In this document: positions 1 to 9,086 of the stretch, in pieces
Numbering within the stretch: the first letter of the stretch is position 1
Layout of the letters: every line of letters begins with the position of its first letter
Assembly: GCF_013201545.1 (NCBI RefSeq)
Contig: NZ_CP053746.1
Location: 1,448,501 to 1,512,500, forward strand
Reading direction: 5' to 3'
Length of the DNA stretch: 64,000 bases
Source: Pseudomonas graminis
GTDB lineage: Bacteria > Pseudomonadota > Gammaproteobacteria > Pseudomonadales > Pseudomonadaceae
Notes under the pieces: model-generated
Seen by the model: the letters and a program-made list of their open reading frames with translations, nothing else
Database searches by the model: none
What the model was told of the DNA's origin: nothing
Position numbers and translations under genes: made by a program

Positions 1-246
1 GTGCTGCTGCCCGAAGCACTGCCGGGCATCGTCGGCGGATTCACCATCACCATCGTGACGATGATCAATTCGTCGGCCATGGCCGGTGCGATAGGCGCTG
101 GCGGTTTGGGCGACATCGCGTATCGGTATGGTTATCAACGGTTCGACACCCAAGTGATGCTCACGGTGATCGTGTTGCTGGTGATCTTGGTGGCGGTGAT
201 TCAGCTGGGCGGGGATCGATTGGCATTGCGGCTGAATAAGCGCTGA
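1..246 (+). CDS. metI: MetI-type methionine ABC transporter permease, 3' part of gene
   Basis: These are the last 81 residues of the membrane subunit of a MetNIQ-type methionine importer in the inner membrane. The family is about 215-225 residues long, so the gene starts before the window, and the in-frame GTG at base 1 should not be read as its start. Visible are the end of the permease domain, with the conserved stretch GAGGLGDIAYRYGYQRF at about residues 32-48, then a last hydrophobic helix (about 53-68) and a short basic tail. The stop is TGA at 244-246. No binding-protein gene follows on this strand; the only metQ-like gene in view is at 13205-13993 on the other strand. The subfamily assignment rests on the GGLGD...RYGY signature and is fairly secure, but methionine specificity is known only from the family. 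Confidence 0.85.
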   Translation: MLLPEALPGIVGGFTITIVTMINSSAMAGAIGAGGLGDIAYRYGYQRFDTQVMLTVIVLLVILVAVIQLGGDRLALRLNKR

Positions 247-268
247 TCTCAGGATGCCTTACTTGTGG

Positions 269-285
269 ACCGGCTTTAGCCGGGA
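269..285. repeat. Short imperfect palindrome, possible REP fragment
   Basis: The arms CCGGCT and AGCCGG (270-275 and 278-283) flank two T residues in the gap after metI. The core resembles the accggctttagccggga sequences scattered through Pseudomonas intergenic regions. It could act as a weak terminator for metI, although no T run follows. Confidence 0.35.
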
Positions 286-437
286 AAGCGTCAGACGTCC
301 AACTGCAAAATAGATGGCGCTGCCACGGGCCTCTTACCAGTTGAACCGGTCCTACCAAATGGCATGCAGTTCCGCCAGGAGATTGCAATTCGTGAGCGGG
401 GTATATTGGCGGCTTTCCACGCTCAGACGGCCGCACG

Positions 438-1064
438 ATGAAACTCGACCCACATGATCTCGCTCAGATCACCGCCACTACCCTCGGCAATTACAACGAG
501 GTCGCCGAGGGCTTTCGCGAAGGCACTCGTGATCATGACGTCAGCCAGAACATTGATGCGTTGCTGCGCAATATCACCGGCCTGGCGCCGTTCCAGATTC
601 TCGATTTCGGGTGCGGACCAGGGCGTGATCTTCAGACATTTTCTGCCATGGGCCACATCGCCACCGGACTGGACGGCTCCGAACGCTTCGCTGAGATGGC
701 CCGCGCCGACAGCGGCTGCGACGTGCTCCATCAGAACTTCCTTGAGCTGAATCTGCCCGCCGAACGTTTCGACGGCATATTCGCCAACGCCTCGCTTTTC
801 CACGTCCCCCGACAGGAGTTGCCTCGGGTGCTGCGCGAGCTGCACGGCGCGTTGAAGCTCGGCGGCGTGCTGTTCAGCTCCAATCCCCGGGGCGACAATC
901 AGGAAGGCTGGAAAGGCGAGCGCTTCGGTTCATTTCATGATCTCGAATCGTGGAGCGCGTTACTGACCGAGGCCGGGTTCAGCGAAGTCGAGCATTACTA
1001 CCGACCGCCGGGATTGCCGAGGGAGCAGCAGCCGTGGCTGGCGAGTGTCTGGCGCAAGGTATGA
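438..1064 (+). CDS. Class I SAM-dependent methyltransferase
   Basis: A 208-residue soluble protein with a class I methyltransferase fold. Motif I, ILDFGCGPGRD (residues 54-64), is the glycine-rich SAM-binding loop. The acidic loop GLDGSERF follows at 77-84, and the FDGIFANASLFHVPR stretch around 112-126 matches the motif IV region of UbiE/Methyltransf_11 proteins. Nothing identifies the methyl acceptor: there is no extra domain, no signal peptide and no pathway neighbour. It stands alone, 191 bases after metI and converging on the gene at 1105-3357, so it is probably transcribed from its own promoter. The ATG at 438 is the first start that leaves the whole fold intact. The family is sure, the function open. 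Confidence 0.8.
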   Translation: MKLDPHDLAQITATTLGNYNEVAEGFREGTRDHDVSQNIDALLRNITGLAPFQILDFGCGPGRDLQTFSAMGHIATGLDGSERFAEMARADSGCDVLHQNFLELNLPAERFDGIFANASLFHVPRQELPRVLRELHGALKLGGVLFSSNPRGDNQEGWKGERFGSFHDLESWSALLTEAGFSEVEHYYRPPGLPREQQPWLASVWRKV

Positions 1065-1104
1065 CGGTTTGGGGTCTGCAGTAGCGTCCTGAACACCGGG
1101 TGCA

Positions 1105-3357
1105 TCAGCCGCCTTCCCCTGTTACGTGATAAACGCTGATCGCTCCGTCAGGCCCAAACGCCGTCACGCTATGCTCTGCAAACGAACGGCCCACTGCCTC
1201 ACGCGGCGTGCCATCGAAGTTCGCCACCAGCCTTGTTCCGTCCGCGAATGTGGTCTGCTGAACCAGTCGATCATGGGTCAGCCAGCTAAATGCCGTCATC
1301 GCCTGGTTGCCAAGGCGCTCGTGCAATGGCCTGAAAAAACTGTCCTGTCGCTGCATCACCGGCAACCGCTCGGCCAGCGTCGCGCTGCTCAGGTGATACA
1401 GCGGCGGCACGTTATAGAGCAGTTGAGCGAGCTCGTTGTGCTGCCTGACATTCACCAGTTTCAGGCTGTCGAACAGCCAGTGGTGAGTCGTGATGACTGA
1501 TCCATGGAATACGGTTTGATACAGCGGCAGACGGGTCGTCGGGTTGAAGTGAACGGTGCGATAAGGCTCCTTGATCGGCACCGGTTTGAAGAACACGTCC
1601 GGCTGCTCCGGTGGATACCAACTCCCTAGGTACCAGCGGGAGGACTTGTGCTGACTGAGGTCCGAATCACCCCAGCCGATCACCGGCGTCTGCATGCCGT
1701 GAGCGAAAAGGATGCCTGCGGCGGTGACAGCATTGCCGTCCTCGGAACCTGAGGGCAGCGCTCGGGCTTCAGCCACCCACTGCGAAGCACTGACATTGGC
1801 GGCGGCGTTCTGCATCTGGGTCATGGTCGCGCCGGGGCGATAGCTGTCAAACAGCATCCCCGTGGCGTAGGCATCCAGAAACCAACTGTTGAAACCGGCG
1901 ACGGCCTGTACAGCCGTAATTCGCGTCTCCATTAACGGCCGGACACAACGTGGATCGGTGTAATGCCCGGACTGCTGAAAACCTGCCTTGAACGTGCCGT
2001 CCTTCAGCACGATGGCGCATTGACGATGTGCGTCGCTGCCCAGGTGAGCGGTCACCCAGTCCGGATTTTCATGGGTCGCCAGAGCCGTTTCGTAGGAGTC
2101 ATAGGGCGCAATCAGATAGCCTGCCTGTACGGCGGCGCCGACCGCCTCGGGATGCCAGAGCCCACCCTCCCAACCTTCGCCGAGCCCAAGCCACAGGCGG
2201 GACCAACCGGATGCTTGCAGATCTTTGACTCCCTTAAGGGACAGCGCGCCGCCCCAGGTTGACGGGTCCTCAGCGAGGGCGCCGGCAAACAGGCGGGCAA
2301 CCTCTCCGCGAAGCTCGCCGTAACGCGAGACCAACCGCGACACGTCGGGCTGGGCATCGCTTTGCCAGGCTTGCCGTGCGACTGAATTAAAGGCGTTGTT
2401 CAGACTGCGCAGCAGGGTGACCCGTTGCCAGTGTTGCAACTGCCCATGGCTTCCACTCAGCGCAACCAAGGCCTGTTTATCCAGCCGCTTGCGCAGTTGC
2501 ACGGCCAGTGGCTCATTGGACGCAAGTACCTGAGTCAGGCGCTCCCATGATTTAACGTCCCCAGGCGCGAGCAAGTCGTTGCCCCACAGATACACGTGGG
2601 CGGCGCCGAGCAGCTTGCGCCCCTCCGGGGTTTTCTCGAACTTGCTTTCGAGCGTCTGATATTCGCCATTGTCGATAAGCCACTGCCGATAGCGCCTTGC
2701 ACCGGCCAGCGGATCGGGGGCGTCCAGAGACAGGCGAAGGGTCATTGGCGCACTGACATCCAGCGCCGTGAACTCATGACGGGCGGACAACCCCAGCGCG
2801 ACACCCTGCGAATACAGACTCAGACGATTGTTGAACGGGTTGGTCAACAGCCAGGTCAGGGTGAACGCGCCGTGGTCCATTCCCCACAGCGGCAAGCTCA
2901 GGTCCTGTGTGGTGTTGATCTCGCCCTGGGCCACCAGAAACTGTTGCCAGACACTGTCCCCCCGAGGGACGTAATGACCCTCCGCCATCGGCCAGATCAG
3001 CGCCTTGCCCATGGCCTCGCCCGGCTGATTCAGGAACTCCAGCACACCGGCATCCCGGGCCTTGATGGTCAGCAAGAGGTCGCGTTGCTGCAGCCGGACT
3101 TCTAGATGCCAGGCACCGTCGTCCCACTGCCACGCGAGGGAGTCCTGCGAAGCCTTGAGCTCACTGACGCGATGCGCCTTGACCCCGTTTGATGCCTGCA
3201 AGGCAGGTTGCCCGGTTGGCGAGACGCGGACCGCGAGTGTCTGCGGATCAACGTTCACCCGCCAGAACTCGTTTTCCAGCGTTTCAGCCGAACTGCCGGA
3301 CATCATCAGCCAGCTAACCATAAGGCAAACACACAAGCGCACTGAGAGAGATGGCAC
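1105..3357 (-). CDS. Secreted glycoside-hydrolase-like protein (possible GH101-type barrel)
   Basis: A 750-residue protein with an N-terminal signal peptide (about residues 1-24, cleavage near SSA-ET), so it is exported. The start is GTG at 3357. An N-terminal beta-sandwich-like region runs to about 230, followed by an alpha/beta barrel-like region. This carries YLWGND near 252, LGLGEGWEGG, IAPYDSYET, FLDAYATG near 490 and GSEDGNAV near 535. The repeated aromatic and acidic positions at strand ends resemble retaining glycosidases related to GH101 (endo-alpha-N-acetylgalactosaminidase) and GH36/GH97. The Asp of FLDAY and a later Glu or Asp would be catalytic candidates. I infer an extracytoplasmic polysaccharide or glycoconjugate hydrolase; the substrate is unknown. 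It lies 75 bases after triC on the same strand and could be co-transcribed, though a small hairpin lies between. The family call is tentative. Confidence 0.5.
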   Translation of the reverse strand: MPSLSVRLCVCLMVSWLMMSGSSAETLENEFWRVNVDPQTLAVRVSPTGQPALQASNGVKAHRVSELKASQDSLAWQWDDGAWHLEVRLQQRDLLLTIKARDAGVLEFLNQPGEAMGKALIWPMAEGHYVPRGDSVWQQFLVAQGEINTTQDLSLPLWGMDHGAFTLTWLLTNPFNNRLSLYSQGVALGLSARHEFTALDVSAPMTLRLSLDAPDPLAGARRYRQWLIDNGEYQTLESKFEKTPEGRKLLGAAHVYLWGNDLLAPGDVKSWERLTQVLASNEPLAVQLRKRLDKQALVALSGSHGQLQHWQRVTLLRSLNNAFNSVARQAWQSDAQPDVSRLVSRYGELRGEVARLFAGALAEDPSTWGGALSLKGVKDLQASGWSRLWLGLGEGWEGGLWHPEAVGAAVQAGYLIAPYDSYETALATHENPDWVTAHLGSDAHRQCAIVLKDGTFKAGFQQSGHYTDPRCVRPLMETRITAVQAVAGFNSWFLDAYATGMLFDSYRPGATMTQMQNAAANVSASQWVAEARALPSGSEDGNAVTAAGILFAHGMQTPVIGWGDSDLSQHKSSRWYLGSWYPPEQPDVFFKPVPIKEPYRTVHFNPTTRLPLYQTVFHGSVITTHHWLFDSLKLVNVRQHNELAQLLYNVPPLYHLSSATLAERLPVMQRQDSFFRPLHERLGNQAMTAFSWLTHDRLVQQTTFADGTRLVANFDGTPREAVGRSFAEHSVTAFGPDGAISVYHVTGEGG

Positions 3358-3362
3358 GTCGA

Positions 3363-3387
3363 GCCCCGCTAATAGATTCAGCGGGGC
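3363..3387 (-). other. Hairpin between triC and the glycosidase-like gene
   Basis: Perfect 8-bp arms GCCCCGCT / AGCGGGGC (3363-3370 and 3380-3387) surround a 9-base loop. There is no T run on either side, so it is a weak terminator at best. It may stabilise the 3' end of triABC mRNA or slow transcription into the next gene. Confidence 0.4.
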
Positions 3388-3432
3388 ACAGTAAGGCAGG
3401 GACAGGCGAGTGTCTGTCAGACCGATCCTAAA

Positions 3433-6400
3433 TCACGGCTGTTGTGGAGTCTCCTCGCCCGCCTTCTCGTGTTCAGCCTTCTCTCGCTCAGCTTTCTGAC
3501 GCTCCTCGTCACTCGGCTCCTTGATCTTGTACCAGGCCACGTACAGCGCCGGCAGGAACAACAGCGTCAGCAAGGTGGCGATGATGATCCCGCCGATCAT
3601 TGCATAGGCCATCGGCCCCCAGAACACTTCGCGGGCAATGGGGATCATGCCCAGGCTCGCCGCCGCGGCGGTCAGCAGGATCGGTCGACGACGGTGTTCA
3701 GTCGCTTCCGCCACCGCGTCCCACGGCAGATAACCGGCCACCTCGTATTCGTGGATCTGGGTCACCAGAATCACCGAGTTGCGGATGATGATGCCGATCA
3801 GTGCAAGAATTCCGAGGATCGCCACAAAGCCCATGGGCGTCCCGGTCGGCACCAGCGCGAGCACTACGCCGATCAACCCCAACGGCGCCACGCTGGCAAC
3901 GATGAACATCTTCTGCACGCTGTGCAGCTGGATCATCAGGAACGTCGCCATCAGGAAGATCATCAACGGCACGACCTTGGCGATCGGCCCTTGCGCCTTG
4001 CCGCTCTCCTCCACCGTACCGCCAGTGGCGATCTTGTAGCCCACCGGCAAACCGGCGGCGAACTTGTCGATCTCGGGCTTGAGCTCCTTGACCAGATCGG
4101 TCGGCTGCATCTCGTCGCGTACTGCGGCCTTGAGCGTGATCGTCGGTTTGCGATCACGACGCCACACCAGCGGCTGCTCCAGCTCATAACGCACATTGGC
4201 GAAGGCCAGCAGCGGAATCGAGGTGCCCTGCGGCGTGACGATCTGCAGGTTCTGCAGGGTTTCCGGCGACCCGCGCTCGGAATCCACCGCACGCCCGACG
4301 ACGTTGATCAGGTAGATGTCATCGCGCACCTGAGTCACTGCCGAGCCGGTCACGATGCTGTTCATCAGTTGCGCAACGTCCTCGGACGACAATCCCAACT
4401 GCCGCGCCTTGTCCTGATTGATGTCGATACGCAGGACTTTACCCGGCTCGTTCCAGTCGTAGATCATTTCGCCGATGTGTTGATTCTGGTCGAGCAGGGT
4501 GGCGAGTTCGATGGCGTGCTGGCGGACTTGGTCAATGTTGTCGCCGCTGACCCGGTACTGAATCGGACGCCCTACCGGCGGCCCCATTTCCAGCGGCTGC
4601 ACGTAAGTGCCAATGCCGACGAATTCATCACGCAGGCGCTTTTTCAAACGCTCGGTCAACGCCCCGCGCTCTTCCAGCCCTTTGCTGACGATCACCAACT
4701 GCGCGTAGTACGGGTTTTCCAACTGCTGATCCAGCGGCAGGTAGAAACGCACCGCGCCTTCGCCGATGTACGTGCTCCAGCTGACGATGTCCGGATCGTC
4801 CTTGAGTGAAGCTTCGAGCTTGTCCACCGCGCGGCGCGTCTCGTTGATCGAGGCGTTTTGCGGCAGGTTGAGATCGACCAGAATCTCGGGGCGGTCCGAT
4901 GAAGGGAAGAACTGGTTCTGCACAAAGCGCATGCAGAACAGCGACGTGGCAAACAGCAAGATCGTGATGATGATGGTCAGCCAGCGATGGCGCATGGCCC
5001 AGAACATTGATCCGTTGAAGGCTCTTGCGATGCGTCCGGGCTTGGCGTTCTCGTCGTGCTTCTTCACGTTCTCGCTGAGAATGTGCACGCCGATCACCGG
5101 CGCAAACAGCACGGCGACGACCCACGAGACCAACATGGCGACGGCAATCACAGCGAACAGGGTGAAGGTGTATTCCCCTGCCGAACTGGCGTTTAGGCCG
5201 ATTGGCACGAAGCCCGCGACCGTCACCAGCGTACCGGTGAGCATCGGGAAGGCCGTCGAGGTGTAGGCATAGGTCGCGGCCTGGGCTTTGGTGTCGCCTT
5301 TTTCGAGGCGCGACACCATCATCTCCACCGTGATCATCGCGTCATCGACCAACAAGCCAAGGGCAATGATCAGGGCGCCCAGGGAAATACGCTGCATGGT
5401 GATGCCGCTGTATTCCATAAACACAAAGACCATCGCCAGTACCAGCGGGATCGAGCAGGCAACCACCAGCCCCGCGCGCATGCCGAGGCTGATGAAGCTC
5501 ACGATCAACACGATCACCACGGCCTCGAACAGCGCGCTGGTGAAACCGCCAACGGCCTTCTCGACCACCTGTGCCTGATCGGACACCACATGAACGCCGA
5601 CGCCAATCGGCAGGTCCGCGGTCGCGGCGCTCATGCGTTCATGCAGCTGCTTGCCGAACTCCTGAACGTTGCCGCCCTTCTTCATGGCGATGGCCAGGCC
5701 GATGGCGGGCTTGCCGTCGAAGCGGAACAGCGGCTTGGGCGGATCGGCGTAGCCGCGCGTGATTTCGGCAATATCGCTCAAGCGGTAGAAGCGATCGTTG
5801 AGGCGCAGGTTGACGTTCTCAAGATCTTTTTCCGACGCGAACTGGCCGGAGGTGCGCACCGAAATTCGCTCAGGCCCGGCTTCGATGACCCCGGCGGGCG
5901 TCACGGTGTTCTGCGATTGCAGGCTCTGCACGACCTGACGCTGATCAAGCCCCAGGGCCGCCAGTTTGCGGGTGGAGAAGTTCAGGTACAGCACTTCATC
6001 CTGCTCGCCGATCATTTCGACTTTGCCCAGGCCCGGCACGTCGCGGATCTGGACGCGCACTTGCTCCACGTAGTCGCGCAACTGGCGCAGGGTCAGGCCG
6101 TCGGAGGTGAAGGCGTAGATCGAGCCGTAAACGTCACCGAACTCGTCGTTGAACGCCGGCCCTTGCAGGCCTTGAGGGAACTGCCCGCGAATATCGTCGA
6201 TCTTCTTGCGCACCTGATACCAGATGTCGGGTATGGCCCCGGCGCTGGTGGTGTCGCGCAGGTAAACGAAGACCGTGGACTCGCCCGGCCGGGTGTAGCT
6301 CTTCACATAGTCGAGGGAGTCGAGTTCTTCGAGCTTTTTCTCGATGCGGTCGGTGACCTGCTCCAGGGTTTCGTCCACGGTCGCGCCCGGCCAGCGGGTT

Positions 6401-6555
6401 TGTATGACCATGGTCTTGATGGTGAACGAAGGGTCTTCTTCGCGGCCCAGATTCATGTAGGAAAACACGCCCATCAGCAGGCCGACGAACATCAGGTACC
6501 AAACGAAAGACTGATGCTTGATTGCCCAATCGGAGAGGTTGAACGTCCCTTTCAT
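3433..6555 (-). CDS. triC: RND efflux transporter, TriC-like inner-membrane pump
   Basis: A 1040-residue resistance-nodulation-division pump. It has the family layout of one N-terminal helix (about 14-34), a large periplasmic loop, six helices, a second periplasmic loop and six more helices. The paired aspartates of the proton relay are present in TM4 (LLVDDA, near residue 400). The tail after the last helix is highly charged (EERQKAEREKAEHEKAGEE), which is common in this branch. It overlaps the preceding gene by 4 bases (ATGA), and that gene overlaps another, so three genes form one tight operon. Two adapter proteins feeding one pump is the hallmark of P. aeruginosa TriABC, which exports triclosan with OpmH. 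That comparison gives the symbol; the real substrate here is unknown. No outer-membrane channel gene is adjacent, so a TolC/OpmH-like partner must be encoded elsewhere. Confidence 0.8.
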   Translation of the reverse strand: MKGTFNLSDWAIKHQSFVWYLMFVGLLMGVFSYMNLGREEDPSFTIKTMVIQTRWPGATVDETLEQVTDRIEKKLEELDSLDYVKSYTRPGESTVFVYLRDTTSAGAIPDIWYQVRKKIDDIRGQFPQGLQGPAFNDEFGDVYGSIYAFTSDGLTLRQLRDYVEQVRVQIRDVPGLGKVEMIGEQDEVLYLNFSTRKLAALGLDQRQVVQSLQSQNTVTPAGVIEAGPERISVRTSGQFASEKDLENVNLRLNDRFYRLSDIAEITRGYADPPKPLFRFDGKPAIGLAIAMKKGGNVQEFGKQLHERMSAATADLPIGVGVHVVSDQAQVVEKAVGGFTSALFEAVVIVLIVSFISLGMRAGLVVACSIPLVLAMVFVFMEYSGITMQRISLGALIIALGLLVDDAMITVEMMVSRLEKGDTKAQAATYAYTSTAFPMLTGTLVTVAGFVPIGLNASSAGEYTFTLFAVIAVAMLVSWVVAVLFAPVIGVHILSENVKKHDENAKPGRIARAFNGSMFWAMRHRWLTIIITILLFATSLFCMRFVQNQFFPSSDRPEILVDLNLPQNASINETRRAVDKLEASLKDDPDIVSWSTYIGEGAVRFYLPLDQQLENPYYAQLVIVSKGLEERGALTERLKKRLRDEFVGIGTYVQPLEMGPPVGRPIQYRVSGDNIDQVRQHAIELATLLDQNQHIGEMIYDWNEPGKVLRIDINQDKARQLGLSSEDVAQLMNSIVTGSAVTQVRDDIYLINVVGRAVDSERGSPETLQNLQIVTPQGTSIPLLAFANVRYELEQPLVWRRDRKPTITLKAAVRDEMQPTDLVKELKPEIDKFAAGLPVGYKIATGGTVEESGKAQGPIAKVVPLMIFLMATFLMIQLHSVQKMFIVASVAPLGLIGVVLALVPTGTPMGFVAILGILALIGIIIRNSVILVTQIHEYEVAGYLPWDAVAEATEHRRRPILLTAAAASLGMIPIAREVFWGPMAYAMIGGIIIATLLTLLFLPALYVAWYKIKEPSDEERQKAEREKAEHEKAGEETPQQP

Positions 6556-7622
6556 CGCGGGCTTTCCTTATCGACTTTGATTTTCTGCCCCGGCTTGAGG
6601 CTGTTGACCCCGGCGGTTACCACGTGATCGCCGTTGTTGACGCCACCGTCCAGGATCGCCGAGCCATTGCTGCGGCTGACGATATTGACCGCGCGTGGCG
6701 AGACTGTCTGGTTTTGCATGTCGATGATCCAGATCTGGGTCTTGCCGTCGACTTCCTGCACGGCCGTGGCGGGCAGCTCGATGCGCGGTTTGATCGCCGA
6801 GCTGAGGGTCACACTGATCGCCGTACCCAAACGGAAGGCCGCTGGCGTATCCGCCAGGGTCAAACGTGCGCGACGGGTGCGGGTGGTGCTTTCGGCCTGG
6901 GGCTCGAGTTCGCGTACCGTCGCGGTGGTATTGATCTCCGGCTCCAACTGGCTGGCGACCGTGAACACGACGTCGCTGGGCAGTTGCTCACCCAGTTGCG
7001 CCGGCAGGTCAATGACTGCCTCCTTGATGTCAGGGCGCGCCAGCGTCACCACCTGCTCACCTGCGCTGACTACCTGGCCGGCTTCGACTTTCCATTCGGT
7101 GACGACGGCATCGTGATCGGCGCGCAGTTCGCTGTAGCTCAGCTGGTCTTTAGCCTGCTGCATCGCGGCCTTGGCCTGATCGTAGGACGACTGGGTGGTT
7201 TTCAGGTCAGTGACCGCGACATCCAGCGCGGCCTGGGCGCCAACACCGCGATCAAACAGCTCTTGTTGGCGACGGGCGTTGGCTTGGGCGTTGATCAGCT
7301 GGGCTTCGACCCGGGCCAGATCGCCCTGGGTCGAGCGCACCTGATTCTGTTGGTCAGTCGGGTCGAGCACCGCCAGCATGTCGCCCTTCTTGACCTGTGC
7401 ACCGACATCGACGCTGCGCTGGGCGATGCGTCCCGATACGCGAAAGCCCAGGGTGCTTTCATAGCGCGCGGCAATATTGCCGGCAAAACGACCCAGGTTT
7501 TCCTGCGCCTGTGGCTTCACCTCGATGAACAGGACCGGCCGAACCGGCTCGGGCGGCGGCTCTTCCTTGCTGCATGCGCTCAACAACAGGCCCGCCAGCA
7601 CAACCCCCGACAAGCGCTTCAT
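6552..7622 (-). CDS. triB: RND periplasmic adapter (membrane-fusion) lipoprotein, TriB-like
   Basis: A 356-residue HlyD/AcrA-family adapter. The first 17 residues form a lipoprotein signal with lipobox LLSAC (Cys17 lipidated), placing it in the periplasm anchored to the inner membrane. After it come the two half-lipoyl segments (GFRVSGRI...VDVGAQVKKGDMLAVLDP near 55-90 and the AGQVVSAGEQVV part near 180), separated by an alpha-helical hairpin of about 80 residues, then the beta-barrel and membrane-proximal domains. It overlaps triA by 4 bases upstream and triC by 4 bases downstream, so translation is probably coupled. Having a second adapter is the distinctive feature; in TriABC both are required. 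It could be named differently by other schemes, but the RND-adapter role is clear. Confidence 0.8.
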   Translation of the reverse strand: MKRLSGVVLAGLLLSACSKEEPPPEPVRPVLFIEVKPQAQENLGRFAGNIAARYESTLGFRVSGRIAQRSVDVGAQVKKGDMLAVLDPTDQQNQVRSTQGDLARVEAQLINAQANARRQQELFDRGVGAQAALDVAVTDLKTTQSSYDQAKAAMQQAKDQLSYSELRADHDAVVTEWKVEAGQVVSAGEQVVTLARPDIKEAVIDLPAQLGEQLPSDVVFTVASQLEPEINTTATVRELEPQAESTTRTRRARLTLADTPAAFRLGTAISVTLSSAIKPRIELPATAVQEVDGKTQIWIIDMQNQTVSPRAVNIVSRSNGSAILDGGVNNGDHVVTAGVNSLKPGQKIKVDKESPR

Positions 7623-8758
7623 TGCTGGGCTCCTGTCGGCTGTTTCGAGGCATCGGGGTACACGTCGGCAAGCTCCACCTGCATGTCCGGGTGCAGCAAC
7701 TGGTTACCGGCAACGACCACTTTTTCACCATTCTTCAGACCGTCGACAATGATCACTTTGCCGGTCAGGTAGCGCCCGACCGTGACGCTGCGCAGGCTGA
7801 CCTTGTTATCCCCATCGACCACCCACACCGCCGGCTTGCCGAGCTGATCGCCCAGGCCTTTGGTCAGCGCGGACCATGGCAGCTCGACGCTGGTCCTGGC
7901 CGGCACGCTCAGGGCAGCGCTGACCACCGAACCCAGGTCCATGCCCGGCGGCAGCGAGGTGAGGGCGATCTTCACTTGCAGCGTGCCGGTTTGCGCCGAT
8001 ACGGCTGGCGTGACTTCGCGCACCTTGCCGACGGCCTTGACCTTCGGGTTGTCCAGCAGCGTCACTTCGACCGGCTGGTCGGTCGGCGGGTTGACGAACA
8101 GCGACTCGTAAACGTTGAACACGGCGTCGCGCTCGCCATCGCGGGCCAGGCTGAAGATCGGTGCCGTCGGTTGCACGACCTGGCCGACTTCGGCCTGCCG
8201 CGCGGTAATGATGCCCGGCGCATCGGCGATCAAGGCGGTGTAACTCAGTTGCTCGCGGGCATTGGCCAGTTGCGCCTGGGCGGCTTTGAGCGCGCTCTGG
8301 CTGCTGTGCAATTGCGCCTGTGCCGAGTCGTACTCACTGCGGCTGGTGTAGCCCTTGGGCAAGAGCTTTTCCTGACGCACGAAAGCAGCGGAGGTTTGCT
8401 TCACGCGGGCCTGCTCGGCGGCGACGGCAGCGATGGCCGAGTCGACGTTGGTCTGCAGGTCTTTGGGGTCGAGCTTGGCCAGCACTTGTTTGGCCGACAC
8501 CCGATCGCCGACATCGACCGAACGCTGAATGATCTTTCCGCCCACGCGGAACGAAAGTTGCGTCTGCACCCGCGCCTGAACATCGCCGGTCAGCGCCACG
8601 TCTGCGGCGAAATCGGCCGTCTTGACCTCCTGCGCCTGCACGCGTGCGCGCACCGGTTCCTGGGGCTTTTCCTTCTCACAGCCAGCAAGAATGGCCAGGC
8701 ACAGACCGAGGGAGAGAACGGTCACACGACCATGAAAAAAGAGGGGTTGGGCGGGCAT
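7619..8758 (-). CDS. triA: RND periplasmic adapter lipoprotein, TriA-like
   Basis: A 379-residue HlyD/AcrA-family adapter and the first gene of the efflux operon. I place the start at the ATG at 8758, because AAGGAG lies 7 bases before it. An upstream in-frame ATG at 8776 would only add six residues ahead of a good lipoprotein signal. The lipobox LAGC puts the lipidated Cys at about residue 27. Two lipoyl halves flank a helical hairpin (about 95-165), followed by the beta-barrel domain. It is related to but clearly different from the second adapter (triB), consistent with an old duplication in which the two proteins form a mixed ring around the pump. No local regulator gene is present, so control is not visible from the sequence. 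Confidence 0.78.
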   Translation of the reverse strand: MPAQPLFFHGRVTVLSLGLCLAILAGCEKEKPQEPVRARVQAQEVKTADFAADVALTGDVQARVQTQLSFRVGGKIIQRSVDVGDRVSAKQVLAKLDPKDLQTNVDSAIAAVAAEQARVKQTSAAFVRQEKLLPKGYTSRSEYDSAQAQLHSSQSALKAAQAQLANAREQLSYTALIADAPGIITARQAEVGQVVQPTAPIFSLARDGERDAVFNVYESLFVNPPTDQPVEVTLLDNPKVKAVGKVREVTPAVSAQTGTLQVKIALTSLPPGMDLGSVVSAALSVPARTSVELPWSALTKGLGDQLGKPAVWVVDGDNKVSLRSVTVGRYLTGKVIIVDGLKNGEKVVVAGNQLLHPDMQVELADVYPDASKQPTGAQQ

Positions 8759-9086
8759 GCAAGCTCCTTGTGCCAATGCCGTTGCGACACCGCGCCGCCG
8801 GACGCCGTAGCGATGTGATCATGCGACTGTGAGCGTTGATCAGGGTTCCTTGACCCACCTTGATATGGGCGCGCGGAACGCAGGCGCAATGTATGCCGGG
8901 ACGTGGGCTAACACAATGCATTCGCGAGCAAGCTCACTCCCACAAGTTTGTGCCAAGCCCAATGTCGGGGGCGGACGCAAATTCCCTGTAGGAGCAATCG
9001 GAGGTTACGACGGTCGCGAAGGCGGCGGCATTGACACACCGCCACTTCTATCTGGCTCATCTAAACAGCACGACAAACAGTGAGGA
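8759..9086. other. Gap between the efflux operon and the sulfonate-type ABC operon
   Basis: A 328-base stretch with no convincing gene. It must contain the promoter of triABC (minus strand) next to 8758, though I see no confident -35/-10 pair. Its middle holds a REP sequence (8931-8956) and a degenerate inverted partner near 8987-9020. Between the REP and 9087 no terminator with a T run is evident for the SBP gene ending at 9087. Confidence 0.5.
8931..8956. repeat. REP element
   Basis: The sequence ttcgcgagcaagctcactcc followed by cacaag is the common Pseudomonas repetitive extragenic palindrome. The same core occurs at 19741-19768 and 45171-45196 in this window. A weaker inverted copy (gtaggagcaa...tcgcgaag) lies 40-60 bases downstream, so this may be one BIME pair. 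Confidence 0.7.

Noticed and set aside
3442..4809. Long open frame opposite triC
   Set aside because: It is a shadow of the RND gene: its protein is rich in Arg/His/Gln with no domain, as expected from GC-rich antisense frames.
8931..9020. Possible CRISPR-like repeats
   Set aside because: Repeats with the gcgagcaagctc core are REP palindromes spread singly or in pairs; there is no regular spacer array anywhere in the window and no cas gene.
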